Both the position numbers and the translations under genes were made by a program. 41,553 nucleotides of DNA, taken from NCBI GenBank assembly GCA_029227175.1, contig JAQXZK010000200.1, forward strand, positions 1 to 41,553, written 5' to 3'. The notes under the pieces are model-generated. The model had not been told where the DNA came from, made no database searches, and saw only the letters and a program-made list of their open reading frames with translations. This DNA is from Bacteroidales bacterium. Lineage in GTDB: Bacteria; Bacteroidota; Bacteroidia; Bacteroidales; Bacteroidaceae. This document shows, piece by piece, positions 8,233 through 16,743 of this stretch. Every line of letters starts with the position of its first letter. Within the stretch, counting starts at the first letter, position 1.

Positions 8233-10149
8233 TTAGGAACCCAATCGGCGGTTTGTATTGTCTGACAACACGTTGTGGACAATCTCGCCGACCATCTGCT
8301 TCAGTTCGGCAATGAACTGTCCGGCTTGGAACGTGCACTTCTCAATCTCGCGCAGTTTTTTCTCCCAGCGTCCAGTCAGCTCGGCCGACTTGAGGAGGTC
8401 TTCCTGTATGAGGTGTATCAGTTCGACACCGGTTTCGGTGGCCATCAGGCTTTTGCGCTTGCGCACGATGTACTTCCGCTTGAACAGTGTCTCAATGATG
8501 GCGGCACGTGTGGAGGGTCGCCCGATGCCGTTTTCCTTGAGTGCATCGCGCAACTCGTCATTCTCAACGAGCTTTCCGGCTGTTTCCATGGCACGCAGTA
8601 GGGTGGCCTCGGTATAGGGTTTAGGTGGAGTGGTCCAACGCTCGACCAGCTCGGGATGGTGGCTCCCGGATTCTCCTTTCTGAAAGACGGGAAGCGTCTT
8701 CTCTTCGCTGTTTTCTTCCTCCTCTTCCGCGCCCGTCGATTTGGCGGTATTGAATACGACTCTCCAGCCGGCATCCAGGATTTGTCGGCCTGTGGTGCGA
8801 AACTCTACATCGTCCGCCTTGCCCAGAATGGTCGTTGTCGATACTTTGCAATCCGGATAGAAGACGGCGATGAAACGGCGGGCAATGAGGTCGAAGACAT
8901 TGCGCTCCATATCTGTCAGTGAGGCTGCCGTCTGTCCGGTTGGGATGATGGCGTGGTGGTCGGTCACTTTGCTGTTGTCAAACACTTTCTTCGACTTGGG
9001 GAGCGGGTGGACGGCCAATGGAGTCGTCAGCGTTTCGTAGCCCTTGAGGTTCTTGAGTATGTTGGGGCACTTGGGATAGATGTCTTCGCTCAGGAATGTG
9101 GTGTCGACACGAGGATAGGTCGTCACCTTCTTTTCGTAAAGCGACTGGATGAGTTTCAGCGTGATGTCGGCCGAATAGGCGAACTTCTTGTTGCACTCCA
9201 CTTGCAAGGATGTCAGGTCGAACAAGCGCGGGGCAGATTCTTTGCCTGTCTTCTTGCTGATGTCGGTAATGACGAATGGATGTTCCTGTATGCGTTCTAT
9301 CAGGGCTTTCCCTTGTGCCTCGGAGGTTATGGGGTCAATACCGCAGTTCTCTTCTTCGGCTTTCCTGGTCGGGGTGTTGCCTTTGAATGCGGAGTCGTCA
9401 CTTTTCTTCTTCTCCTTTTCCTCTGCTTCTAATATCAGGTCTTCTTCGTTTTTCTTGATAATGGCGTTAAAGTAGACCTCCCGATATTTGGTTTTCAGTT
9501 CCCAGTATTGCCTGGGCACGAAGTGTTCTATCTCTTCCTGTCTGTTCACAATGAGTGCCAGCGTAGGGGTCTGAACGCGCCCGATGGAAAGCACCTGTTT
9601 GTTGCGCCCGTATTTCAAGGTGTAGAGGCGTGTGGCGTTCATGCCCAGGAGCCAGTCGCCGATGGCGCGTGAGAGTCCGGCTTCGTAGAGCGGTTGGAAG
9701 TCCTTGGCATCACGCAGTTTGGCAAATCCCTCGCGTATGGCTTCTTCGGTCAAGGAGGATATCCAGAGACGCTTTACCGGACATGTGGCTCCTGCCTTTT
9801 GCATCACCCATCGTTGGATGAGTTCACCTTCCTGGCCGGCATCACCACAGTTTATAATCATCTCTGCCTGTTTCATCAGTCCCTCGATGATGTGGAATTG
9901 CTTCTCGTAGGTGTCGTTGCTGATGAGTTTAATGCCAAAACGGGGCGGAACCATGGGCAGGCTTGACAGTGACCATGTCTTCCAGTGGTCGGTGTAGTCT
10001 TGTGGCTCTTTCAGCGTGCAGAGGTGTCCGAAAGTCCAGGTTACTTGGTATCCGTTGCCTTCTATGTATCCGTCTTTGCGGTTGCGTGCTCCAAGCACTT
10101 CGGCAATGTCGCGTGCGACAGACGGCTTTTCGGCAATACATACAATCAT
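8233..10149 (-). CDS. topB: DNA topoisomerase III (type IA)
   Basis: 638 residues. The Toprim domain opens with IVCIAEKPSVARDIA and contains the acidic NCGDAGQEGE motif. The catalytic tyrosine is Y345 in TTYPRVDT, and SIGRVQTPTLALIV is the other family signature. The enzyme cuts and passes single strands to decatenate and relax DNA. It lacks the zinc fingers of TopA. Chromosomal and conjugative-element TopB proteins both occur in Bacteroides; no transfer genes are near, so this looks like the chromosomal copy. A lysine/glutamate-rich insert (about residues 235-265, EKEKKKSDDSAFKG) looks like a flexible loop. The PorE-like gene follows on the same strand. Confidence 0.93.
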   Translation of the reverse strand: MIVCIAEKPSVARDIAEVLGARNRKDGYIEGNGYQVTWTFGHLCTLKEPQDYTDHWKTWSLSSLPMVPPRFGIKLISNDTYEKQFHIIEGLMKQAEMIINCGDAGQEGELIQRWVMQKAGATCPVKRLWISSLTEEAIREGFAKLRDAKDFQPLYEAGLSRAIGDWLLGMNATRLYTLKYGRNKQVLSIGRVQTPTLALIVNRQEEIEHFVPRQYWELKTKYREVYFNAIIKKNEEDLILEAEEKEKKKSDDSAFKGNTPTRKAEEENCGIDPITSEAQGKALIERIQEHPFVITDISKKTGKESAPRLFDLTSLQVECNKKFAYSADITLKLIQSLYEKKVTTYPRVDTTFLSEDIYPKCPNILKNLKGYETLTTPLAVHPLPKSKKVFDNSKVTDHHAIIPTGQTAASLTDMERNVFDLIARRFIAVFYPDCKVSTTTILGKADDVEFRTTGRQILDAGWRVVFNTAKSTGAEEEEENSEEKTLPVFQKGESGSHHPELVERWTTPPKPYTEATLLRAMETAGKLVENDELRDALKENGIGRPSTRAAIIETLFKRKYIVRKRKSLMATETGVELIHLIQEDLLKSAELTGRWEKKLREIEKCTFQAGQFIAELKQMVGEIVHNVLSDNTNRRLGS

Positions 10150-10179
10150 ATACAGGTTTTGATGCTGGTTAATGAGACG

Positions 10180-10210
10180 CGAAGATATACAAAAAGGACG
10201 GAATTGGCAA
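10180..10210 (-). promoter_or_regulatory. Possible topB promoter
   Basis: On the minus strand, TTG (10210-10208), 20 bases, TATCTTCG (10187-10180), one mismatch to TAnnTTTG. The -33 element falls in the loop of the upstream mutB terminator, so the two signals are interleaved. Confidence 0.4.
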
Positions 10211-10224
10211 TCATTCCGTCCTTT
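10188..10224 (-). terminator. Rho-independent terminator of mutAB
   Basis: A perfect 12-bp stem (AAAGGACGGAAT with ATTCCGTCCTTT, 10193-10204 and 10213-10224) with an 8-base loop, followed on the minus strand by a T-run. It lies 25 bp after the mutB stop codon. Confidence 0.9.
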
Positions 10225-10248
10225 CTTAGCGTATTTGTAGAAAAATGA

Positions 10249-12417
10249 TTATTCTTCGTCAAGGAGAATATTCATAATCTGACAGGCAGCTTTGGCTACT
10301 GAAGTACCAGGGCCGAAGATAGCGGCTACGCCAGCCTTGTAGAGGAAGTCGTAGTCCTGAGCCGGGATTACACCGCCGGCGATGACGATGATGTCTTCGC
10401 GACCCAGTTTCTTCAATTCGTCGATTACCTGCGGAACGAGTGTCTTATGACCTGCTGCCAGTGAACTTACACCGAGTACGTGGACGTCGTTCTCTACAGC
10501 CTGACGAGCTGATTCTGCAGGAGTCTGGAATAATGGACCCATGTCTACGTCGAAACCGCAGTCTGCGTAGCCGGTAGCACAAACTTTTGCGCCACGGTCG
10601 TGACCGTCCTGTCCCATCTTTGCTATCATAATACGAGGCTGACGACCTTCTTTCTTTGCAAATTTAGCGGTGAGTTCACATGCCTTTGCAAAGTCGTCGT
10701 CACTCTTGCTTTCACTTGAATACACGTTGCTGATTGTTCTAATTACTGCTTTATAACGTCCTACGACAGCTTCACAAGCGTCTGAGATCTCACCCAGTGT
10801 AGCGCGATGGCCTGCTGCGATGACGGCGAGGTCAAGCAAGTTGTTTTCGCTCTTCTTGCCTTCGCTGAATTCCTTCACGCAAGCAGTGATAGCTTCGAGG
10901 TCTTTCTTCACTTGAGCTTCGTCACGGTTAGCCTTGAGCTTCTTGAGGTTTTCTTCCTGCTGGAGACGTACGGCGGTGTTGTCGACTTCGAGGATGTCGA
11001 TAGGATCTTCGTGGTCCAGACGATATTTGTTCACGCCGACGATGGTCTGAACGCCAGAGTCGATGCGAGCCTGTGTGCGTGCTGCCGCTTCTTCGATACG
11101 CATCTTTGGCAGACCGGTCTCGATAGCCTTTGCCATACCGCCGAGTTTCTCGATTTCCTGAATGTGCTCCCAAGCCTTGTGGTAGAGCTCGTTGGTCAGG
11201 GATTCTACATAGTAAGAACCTGCCCATGGGTCAATGTGCTTGCATACTTGGGTCTCGTTCTGGATGTAAATCTGCGTGTTGCGGGCAATACGGGCAGAGA
11301 AGTCTGTCGGCAGTGCGATGGCTTCGTCCAGCGCGTTGGTGTGGAGTGACTGTGTGTGACCGAGAACGGCAGCCATAGCCTCAATACAGGTACGGCCTAC
11401 GTTGTTGAATGGGTCTTGCTCTGTCAATGACCAACCGGATGTCTGTGAGTGGGTACGCAATGCCATTGATTTAGGATTCTTGGCACCGAAACTCTTGACA
11501 ATCTTAGCCCACAACAGACGGCCTGCGCGCATCTTGGCAATTTCCATGAAGTGGTTTACACCGATAGCCCAGAAGAAGGAGAGACGTGGTGCAAATGCGT
11601 CAACATTGATACCTGCGTTGATACCTGCGCGGAGGTAGTCGCTCCCGTCTGCCAAGGTATATGCCAACTCGATATCTGCTGTTGCACCGGCTTCCTGCAT
11701 GTGGTAACCGGAGATGGAGATGCTGTTGAATTTAGGCATCTTCTGTGAGGTGTATTCGAATATATCAGCGATAATCTTCATGGAGAATGAAGGCGGGTAG
11801 ATGTAGGTGTTACGCACCATGAATTCTTTCAGGATGTCGTTCTGGATGGTACCTGCCATTTCTTCCAACTTGGCACCCTGCTCCAGACCTGCATTGATGT
11901 AGAATGCGAGTACCGGCAATACGCCACCGTTCATGGTCATGGATACTGACCTCTTGTTCAATGGAATACCTTCGAAGAGGACCTTCATGTTTTCCAGTGA
12001 GCAGATAGATACACCGGCCTTGCCGACATCACCCACTACACGTTCGTTGTCCGGGTCGTAGCCACGGTGGGTCGGGAGGTCGAATGCTACTGACAAACCT
12101 TTCTGGCCTGATGCGAGGTTACGACGATAGAATGCGTTTGATTCTTCTGCGGTAGAGAAACCAGCATACTGACGGATAGTCCACGGGCGGAAAGGATACA
12201 TCATTGAATAAGGACCACGGAGGAATGGAGGAATACCTGCTACAAAGTCGAGGTGTTCCATGCCTTCAAGGTCTTCCTTGGTATATATAGGCTTTACTTC
12301 GATGTGTTCCGGAGTTTTCCAGTTCGCTACTACACCGTTTGCTGCCTGCCATTCTTTGCCATTCTTTGCCTCTATGCTGGCAAAAACGTCGATTTCTTTA
12401 AAACTTTTTCTTGCCAT
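10249..12417 (-). CDS. mutB: Methylmalonyl-CoA mutase large subunit
   Basis: 722 residues. The N-terminal TIM barrel binds substrate ([43 protein letters not shown]). The C-terminal domain binds adenosylcobalamin through D604-x-H606-x-x-G609 in [13 protein letters not shown], where the His is the lower axial cobalt ligand. It interconverts succinyl-CoA and (R)-methylmalonyl-CoA, a step of the succinate-propionate fermentation pathway of Bacteroidales. The start is 3 bp after the small-subunit stop, so the two subunits are made together. The epimerase and decarboxylase genes of the pathway are not in the window. A strong terminator follows. Confidence 0.97.
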   Translation of the reverse strand: MARKSFKEIDVFASIEAKNGKEWQAANGVVANWKTPEHIEVKPIYTKEDLEGMEHLDFVAGIPPFLRGPYSMMYPFRPWTIRQYAGFSTAEESNAFYRRNLASGQKGLSVAFDLPTHRGYDPDNERVVGDVGKAGVSICSLENMKVLFEGIPLNKRSVSMTMNGGVLPVLAFYINAGLEQGAKLEEMAGTIQNDILKEFMVRNTYIYPPSFSMKIIADIFEYTSQKMPKFNSISISGYHMQEAGATADIELAYTLADGSDYLRAGINAGINVDAFAPRLSFFWAIGVNHFMEIAKMRAGRLLWAKIVKSFGAKNPKSMALRTHSQTSGWSLTEQDPFNNVGRTCIEAMAAVLGHTQSLHTNALDEAIALPTDFSARIARNTQIYIQNETQVCKHIDPWAGSYYVESLTNELYHKAWEHIQEIEKLGGMAKAIETGLPKMRIEEAAARTQARIDSGVQTIVGVNKYRLDHEDPIDILEVDNTAVRLQQEENLKKLKANRDEAQVKKDLEAITACVKEFSEGKKSENNLLDLAVIAAGHRATLGEISDACEAVVGRYKAVIRTISNVYSSESKSDDDFAKACELTAKFAKKEGRQPRIMIAKMGQDGHDRGAKVCATGYADCGFDVDMGPLFQTPAESARQAVENDVHVLGVSSLAAGHKTLVPQVIDELKKLGREDIIVIAGGVIPAQDYDFLYKAGVAAIFGPGTSVAKAACQIMNILLDEE

Positions 12418-12420
12418 AAC

Positions 12421-14271
12421 TTAGATTCCCAATTTAGCGTTATACTCTTTCAATGTCTTCAACTGGTCTACGCGAACGTGGATGAAGTTCTCGATACCGG
12501 CTGCCTTCAGGTCTTCTGCGCATGCAGGAGCACCTGCAATAACGAACATAGCACGGTTGTTTAGTGCCTGGAATGCCGGAATGCCATATTCAGCATATTC
12601 ATCATCGCTTGAGCAGAGAACGACAATGTCGGCACCTGCAGCAAGTGCAGCGTCAACACCCTCTTCAACTGTCTTGAATCCAAGATTGTCAATCACTTTG
12701 TAACCGGCAGCAGCCAAGAAGTTGCAGCTGAACTGTGCACGAGCCTGACGCATGGCTAGGTTACCGATGGTCAACATGAAGGCTACAGGAACCTTGGTTG
12801 CTTTTTCTGTCTGGAGACGGAGTGCTTCAAATTCGCTTGCCAGACGTGTTGTTTGAATCTTGGCCAGTTCTGAACCTTCGCTTTCACAGCATGTGCAAGC
12901 TGCGTCAAGCGGAGTCTTTCCTTCGCTCTTCTCTGTGAAGTTCGGGAACTGGTTCGTACCGAGGATGAATTCCTTACGCTTACCGGCGTTGGCATGGCGT
13001 GCCTTGTCGGTATCGTTGATGGCCTGCTGGATGGTGCCTGCCAATACAGCAGCAAGGAAACCACCTTCTTCTTCAACGGTGAGGAACAGCTTCCAAGCCT
13101 GTTGAGCGAGTGCTGTGGTGAGTTCTTCAATGAAATAGGAACCACCGGCTACGTCAACCACCTTGTCAAAGTGACATTCTTCCTTCAGCAACAACTGCTG
13201 GTTGCGAGCGATGCGTTCTGCAAACTCTGTCGGAGCCTCGTATGGTTCGTCAAATGGTGTGACAACGATGCTCTCAACACCACCCAATGCAGCGCTCATG
13301 GTTTCTGTCTGGGTACGGAGCAGGTTTACATAGCTGTCGAATACGGTCAGGTTGTAGGTCGTTGTCTGGGCACAGATGCACATCTTGGCGCTTTCCTTGC
13401 ATGGGGTGTACTGAGATACGATGCTTGACCACAACAGACGGGCTGCACGCATCTTGGCAATTTCCATGAAGTAGACACCGTTCACACCGAGGTTGAACTT
13501 GATGCTACGTGCTGCGAGTTCGGGTGCAACACCTGCTTCAACCATCTTGTTCATGTATTCGTTACCCCAAGCCAGTGCGTAGCCTAAATCCTGATAGCTG
13601 TAAGCACCACTGTTGGTTAATGTAACGGCATTGACGGCAACAGGACGGAAGTTAGGATAAGCAGCCATTGTCTCCACGATTTCCTTGATGTTTGCATCGA
13701 TGAGGGCTGATCTGTCTTTGCCTTTAACAAGCATCTTTTCAATAGGGTCAAAACTGATGCTGCCTTCTACCTTGGCAGGGTCAACGCCCTTTTCTTCAAA
13801 GTAGGCCACCAGCAACTTGGCCAATTCCAGAGAGTGTGCCTGACAGGTGGCAAAGTTCAGTTCTACACATTCTGCGTGAATACCGTTCAGTAATGTACTG
13901 ATGTATTCGGCGTTCAACTTCTTGGCAGGAATCGTGAAGCCGAGAGAATCGATACCCTTGTTGAGAATGTCGAGCGCTTTTTCATTGGCTTCTTTCGGAC
14001 ATTCGCAAGCGATGTTCTGACGTACGTGCCAGAGATTGTTTTCCTTCTTGTTACCGCGAACGTAAGGGAACTCTCCTGGAAGTGCGTTGTTTGTAGCAAG
14101 CTTTTCTACGTCTTCTTTAAGGTAGAAAGGCTGCATGCTAAAGCCTTCATTGGTCTTCCAGACCATCTTCTTCTCGTAGTCAGCACCCTTGAGGTCTACC
14201 TCAATCTTATCACGCCATTCCTGACGTGAAGGGGCGGTGAAATCAGAGAAAAGTTTTTCTTTGTTTTCCAT
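12421..14271 (-). CDS. mutA: Methylmalonyl-CoA mutase small subunit
   Basis: 616 residues, homologous to the large subunit along its length but without the DxHxxG cobalamin motif: the matching C-terminal region reads IVVLCSSDDEYAEYG. In the known heterodimer this subunit is structural and the large subunit carries the coenzyme. The start at ATG 14271 begins MENKEKLFSDF, usual for the family. It is the first gene of the mutAB transcript. The leader between the predicted -7 box (14364) and the ATG is about 80 bases and contains a 6-bp hairpin (TCCCTG/CAGGGA near 14326-14341). That is too short for a cobalamin riboswitch. Confidence 0.96.
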   Translation of the reverse strand: MENKEKLFSDFTAPSRQEWRDKIEVDLKGADYEKKMVWKTNEGFSMQPFYLKEDVEKLATNNALPGEFPYVRGNKKENNLWHVRQNIACECPKEANEKALDILNKGIDSLGFTIPAKKLNAEYISTLLNGIHAECVELNFATCQAHSLELAKLLVAYFEEKGVDPAKVEGSISFDPIEKMLVKGKDRSALIDANIKEIVETMAAYPNFRPVAVNAVTLTNSGAYSYQDLGYALAWGNEYMNKMVEAGVAPELAARSIKFNLGVNGVYFMEIAKMRAARLLWSSIVSQYTPCKESAKMCICAQTTTYNLTVFDSYVNLLRTQTETMSAALGGVESIVVTPFDEPYEAPTEFAERIARNQQLLLKEECHFDKVVDVAGGSYFIEELTTALAQQAWKLFLTVEEEGGFLAAVLAGTIQQAINDTDKARHANAGKRKEFILGTNQFPNFTEKSEGKTPLDAACTCCESEGSELAKIQTTRLASEFEALRLQTEKATKVPVAFMLTIGNLAMRQARAQFSCNFLAAAGYKVIDNLGFKTVEEGVDAALAAGADIVVLCSSDDEYAEYGIPAFQALNNRAMFVIAGAPACAEDLKAAGIENFIHVRVDQLKTLKEYNAKLGI

Positions 14272-14356
14272 TTTTCTTCCTTAATTTATTTGACTGTGTG
14301 TTTGTCTAATGTTTCTGTAGAGATTCTCCCTGTAAGCAGGGATTAGAAAAGTCATG

Positions 14357-14364
14357 CAAATTTA
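14357..14364 (-). promoter_or_regulatory. mutA promoter -7 box
   Basis: TAAATTTG on the minus strand matches the Bacteroidetes -7 consensus. No TTG is seen at the usual -33 spacing, so this promoter may be weak or activator-dependent. It would give a leader of about 80 bases. Confidence 0.45.
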
Positions 14365-14528
14365 GCGAATAAATATGTAAATCCATATTCTGTGAGAAAA
14401 ATTTTTGCTCTTTGCCCTGCGGAACCCTCTTTCTCCCGTTTCTGATATTTTGATGTGTCATTTTTTTGACCGAATAATGCAGCGCTCTCAAGAAGCCGTC
14501 GTGCATGGAATGGAATCATGGATAAGAT

Positions 14529-14546
14529 AAACACGTGGGGTAACCG
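14529..14546 (+). repeat. Intergenic motif AAACACGTGGGGTAACCG, copy 2
   Basis: Identical over 18 bp to 6201-6218. It lies between the mutA promoter and the first tRNA-Pro terminator, and forms an inverted pair with the copy at 15663-15679 around the tRNA-plus-ORF segment. Confidence 0.75.
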
Positions 14547-14645
14547 TGCTGCATTTCCTCTGACTCCTTACCTTGTGTTCTGTAGACCCATAAATAAGGA
14601 TTTGCTGAAAACTTTTCCTCGCGAGATTCTTGCCGTACAGGGGAA

Positions 14646-14682
14646 CAAAAAAAAGAGAGGCATTGCCAAACAATGTCTCTCT
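14646..14682 (-). terminator. Terminator of tRNA-Pro copy 1
   Basis: On the minus strand a 12-bp stem (AGAGAGACATTG with CAATGCCTCTCT, one G-U pair), a 5-base loop, then eight T residues, beginning 3 bases after the tRNA CCA end. Confidence 0.88.
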
Positions 14683-14785
14683 GAATGGTCGGGATGACTG
14701 GATTCGAACCAACGACCTCCTGCTCCCAAAGCAGGCATTCTAACCGGACTGAACTACATCCCGAATCGCTTTCCTGGTGGTTTCC
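14671..14785 (-). repeat. 115-bp exact duplication, copy 1 (tRNA-Pro unit)
   Basis: These 115 bases are identical to 15751-15865, exactly 1080 bp away. Similarity continues on both sides through the terminator stem and the promoter with scattered differences. The unit therefore includes the promoter, tRNA and terminator. Confidence 0.9.
14686..14763 (-). tRNA. tRNA-Pro(UGG), copy 1
   Basis: On the minus strand the acceptor stem CGGGATG (14763-14757) pairs with CATCCCG, followed by A and an encoded CCA (14688-14686). The anticodon stem-loop CTGC-TTTGGGA-GCAG gives anticodon TGG, and the T-arm GTTCGAATC is present. The sequence is identical to the copy at 15766-15843. It has its own promoter and terminator. 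Confidence 0.97.
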
Positions 14786-14800
14786 CTCCCAAAAGCGCTG

Positions 14801-14831
14801 CAAAGGTATAGTTTTTTTTTTACCAGTGCAA
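14801..14831 (-). promoter_or_regulatory. tRNA-Pro copy 1 promoter
   Basis: TTG (14831-14829), 20 bases, TACCTTTG (14808-14801) on the minus strand, 38 bp upstream of the mature 5' end. It is a full consensus match. Confidence 0.85.
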
Positions 14832-14949
14832 GTTTTCTCTCGTTTTTCAGGGGTACATGTCTTTTTAAACTCTGGCTAAGACCGGGCGGGAGGTATACAT
14901 AGATAGGGAGAACAAAATGTACAGAAAAGAAGAAAACACGTCTCTCTTT

Positions 14950-14979
14950 TTTCTGTTCAGGGGAAAAATGCTACATTTG
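14950..14979 (+). promoter_or_regulatory. Possible promoter of the membrane zinc-ribbon gene
   Basis: TACATTTG at 14972-14979 matches the -7 box. The best upstream element is TTTC at 14950-14953, a weak match. The leader would be about 100 bases. The -7 box lies inside the palindrome at 14958-14986. Confidence 0.4.
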
Positions 14980-14986
14980 TCCCCTG
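14958..14986. promoter_or_regulatory. 13-bp inverted repeat overlapping a -7 box
   Basis: Arms CAGGGGAAAAATG (14958-14970) and CATTTGTCCCCTG (14974-14986) with a 3-base CTA centre and one mismatch. The right arm contains most of the predicted -7 box. It could be an operator, or a hairpin. Confidence 0.55.
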
Positions 14987-15087
14987 TGAATAGGTCATTG
15001 ATTGGACAGAGAAGGAAAGTGCCTTATTTCACAGCCCTGAAAAAACCTACCTGAAATATCAACCTTGTTAATAAAAAAACTATAAGA

Positions 15088-15636
15088 ATGACTTTACTGG
15101 TACTACTGAAAATTTCGGCTTCCCACAATCTTATGGGAATGTTTTTCCCCACAATCTTAATGTTGGCAAGTCTTCCTTTCTGGTTTATAAAGAAAATCCC
15201 TAATGTCGTATTCAGCATATTTAGCACACTTGCACTTTTTGGATTGGCCGCTTTGGTTTTTATAGCGTCAGTTACTTCCGACGACGTACAAAGTCCGGGA
15301 TGGTTGGGAGGAACATTTATAGTTATTTTATTGTTGGTCTGCAATTCGTTTCAATACCTCATGTACATCAGATATCTTAACACCAAGCGTTGTCCCAAAT
15401 GTCATGCTCTTGGAATGCAAACACTTAGTAAAGACATTGATACTAAAATCAGCACATATATTACTACTTACAAGGCCGAAGGTGGTCGCCACGATGGGAG
15501 AACTTATGACAAAATAGATGAACTTATTCGCAAGCACATCACCTATACGCTCTATTGCCCTAAGTGTGGAAACATTTGTAATTGGGAAGATGAAACCGAA
15601 GACCATCTCAAGCGAGACGAGCGTCCAAAGGATTGA
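15088..15636 (+). CDS. Membrane protein with zinc-ribbon-like CxxC pairs
   Basis: 182 residues. Three hydrophobic segments (about 15-34, 40-62 and 73-94) are followed by a soluble tail holding C102-PK-C105 and C157-PK-C160, the pattern of a split zinc ribbon, with a charged middle rich in Lys, Asp and Thr. No family is recognised. The DNA is visibly more AT-rich than the flanking genes. It lies alone between two identical tRNA-Pro genes, opposite in strand to both. I infer an inner-membrane protein with a cytoplasmic metal-binding domain, perhaps an accessory gene that arrived with or through the tRNA duplication. The start at ATG 15088 is the first in frame. Confidence 0.75.
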   Translation: MTLLVLLKISASHNLMGMFFPTILMLASLPFWFIKKIPNVVFSIFSTLALFGLAALVFIASVTSDDVQSPGWLGGTFIVILLLVCNSFQYLMYIRYLNTKRCPKCHALGMQTLSKDIDTKISTYITTYKAEGGRHDGRTYDKIDELIRKHITYTLYCPKCGNICNWEDETEDHLKRDERPKD

Positions 15637-15662
15637 GGCAGATCGGTTACCGCGGTTACCTG

Positions 15663-15679
15663 GGTTACCCCACGTGTTT
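15663..15679 (-). repeat. Intergenic CACGTG motif, copy 3 (inverted)
   Basis: GGTTACCCCACGTGTTT is the reverse complement of 17 bases of copies 1 and 2. Two extra GGTTACC words lie just upstream (15645-15660), so GGTTACC occurs three times within 25 bp. Confidence 0.72.
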
Positions 15680-15725
15680 GTATTATTGCGATTGGGATTA
15701 TTGCCCAGGTGAGAGAGGGGAAAGG

Positions 15726-15762
15726 AAAAAAACAAGAGAGGCATTGCAGGCAATGTCTCTCT
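15726..15762 (-). terminator. Terminator of tRNA-Pro copy 2
   Basis: The same 12-bp stem as copy 1 with a 4-base loop (15747-15750), followed by a T-run on the minus strand. Confidence 0.85.
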
Positions 15763-15865
15763 GAATGGTCGGGATGACTGGATTCGAACCAACGACCTCC
15801 TGCTCCCAAAGCAGGCATTCTAACCGGACTGAACTACATCCCGAATCGCTTTCCTGGTGGTTTCC
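15751..15865 (-). repeat. 115-bp exact duplication, copy 2 (tRNA-Pro unit)
   Basis: Identical to 14671-14785. See that entry for the extent of similarity outside the exact block. Confidence 0.9.
15766..15843 (-). tRNA. tRNA-Pro(UGG), copy 2
   Basis: Identical to the copy at 14686-14763: anticodon TGG, encoded CCA, intact cloverleaf. It lies downstream of the esterase gene with a promoter of its own. Confidence 0.97.
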
Positions 15866-15880
15866 TTCTCAAAAGCGCTG

Positions 15881-15911
15881 CAAATGTATGGGTTTTATTA
15901 TTTCTGTGCAA
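15881..15911 (-). promoter_or_regulatory. tRNA-Pro copy 2 promoter
   Basis: TTG (15911-15909), 20 bases, TACATTTG (15888-15881) on the minus strand. Spacing is the same as at copy 1 although the spacer sequence has diverged, which supports both elements as real. Confidence 0.85.
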
Positions 15912-15956
15912 GTTTTTTCCTTTGTTTTTTCAGGGCTCACCGGAAAAGATTTGGGT

Positions 15957-16580
15957 TTAGTAACGCATATAGTCAGGTTTGGGCGGCTCGATGGCCTGAT
16001 TGTATGCTTCGGGGAGGATTTCCCTGATGACGGGAATGAGCACTTTCTTGATGACCTTCTCATTGAGTTGGTGTTCGCCTTCAAACTTGATGGCATGCTT
16101 GTAGTGTTTGCAGAACATGTCATAGGTGCTTCCGTGGGGGTCGTTGATGCCAAAGAATCCGTAGCAGTTTTCGATGTCAAAGTCGGTTATCCCTTCAAAT
16201 TGTTTCCGTTCCATCATCATTTGGTGTTGGATGATGTCTTTGGTGATGCGAAACTCTTTTTGGTTGTCTTTTCTGCGGTTGAAAAACTTGAAGGTGCCGG
16301 TTCGGAATACTTTACTCATGGATGACATACGGAAGGACGGATTGACGCAGAAGCGTCGAAATCCGCGCATCTGCTGGGCATACATACCTCCCATGCTCGT
16401 CCCGATAATCAGATCGGGCTGTTCGTCCTCGCATAGCTGTTTCAGGTAGGGGAGGGCATCAGCGGGGTCAATCGGGATGTCCGGAGCTATCACTTCGCCA
16501 GAGGGAAAGATGTTGCGTAGCAATTCAACGGTGCCACTTGCTCCTGAAGATCCGAATCCGTGAAGGTAAATGATTTTCAT
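15957..16580 (-). CDS. YqiA/YcfP-like alpha/beta-hydrolase (small esterase)
   Basis: 207 residues. It begins MKIIYLHGFGSSGASG, the oxyanion-hole HGF of the UPF0227 (YqiA/YcfP) esterase group. The nucleophile elbow is GTSMGG with Ser62. Later residues include GINDPHG and a near-terminal EGEHQLNE whose His is the likely triad member. The reading frame extends 29 codons upstream, but that extension lies in leader sequence and MKIIYLHG is the normal family start. It is cytoplasmic and its substrate is unknown. It lies 163 bp downstream of spt, separated by a terminator, so it probably has its own weak promoter. Confidence 0.85.
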   Translation of the reverse strand: MKIIYLHGFGSSGASGTVELLRNIFPSGEVIAPDIPIDPADALPYLKQLCEDEQPDLIIGTSMGGMYAQQMRGFRRFCVNPSFRMSSMSKVFRTGTFKFFNRRKDNQKEFRITKDIIQHQMMMERKQFEGITDFDIENCYGFFGINDPHGSTYDMFCKHYKHAIKFEGEHQLNEKVIKKVLIPVIREILPEAYNQAIEPPKPDYMRY

Positions 16581-16643
16581 GTGATTCCTTTTTTTCTTGA
16601 ATAATTCAGCAGGTAAAAGTCTGAATTGGCAGTGGATTTTTGA

Positions 16644-16684
16644 GAAAAACGCGATGAACACATTCAATGAAGGTTCACCGCGTT
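16644..16684 (-). terminator. Terminator downstream of spt
   Basis: On the minus strand AACGCGGTGAAC pairs with GTTCATCGCGTT (12 bp, one G-U) around a 13-base loop and is followed by TTTTTC. It separates spt from the esterase gene. Confidence 0.8.
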
Positions 16685-16743
16685 GTTATGTTTAAAGCTG
16701 GAGCCTAAGTATAAACGCCAGCGGTCTGGATTTCCGGACGATA

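Larger units (their letters stand above)
14272..14645. other. Long intergenic region upstream of mutA
   Basis: It holds the mutA leader and -7 box, one copy of the 18-bp CACGTG motif at 14529-14546, and otherwise AT-rich sequence. Short open frames here lack family resemblance and I do not call a gene. Confidence 0.6.

Noticed and set aside
11130-11378. Plus-strand frames inside mutB
   Set aside because: Antisense shadows of a well-conserved enzyme.
14272-14364. Possible cobalamin riboswitch before mutA
   Set aside because: The leader is about 80 bases, too short for the roughly 200-base aptamer, and no B12-box is visible.
14306-14506. Minus-strand 66-codon frame upstream of mutA
   Set aside because: It covers the predicted promoter and leader and has no recognisable protein features.
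14671-15865. Classical transposon or integron explanation for the tRNA-Pro duplication
   Set aside because: No transposase, recombinase or terminal inverted repeats were found in the segment. Only the tRNA unit itself is duplicated.
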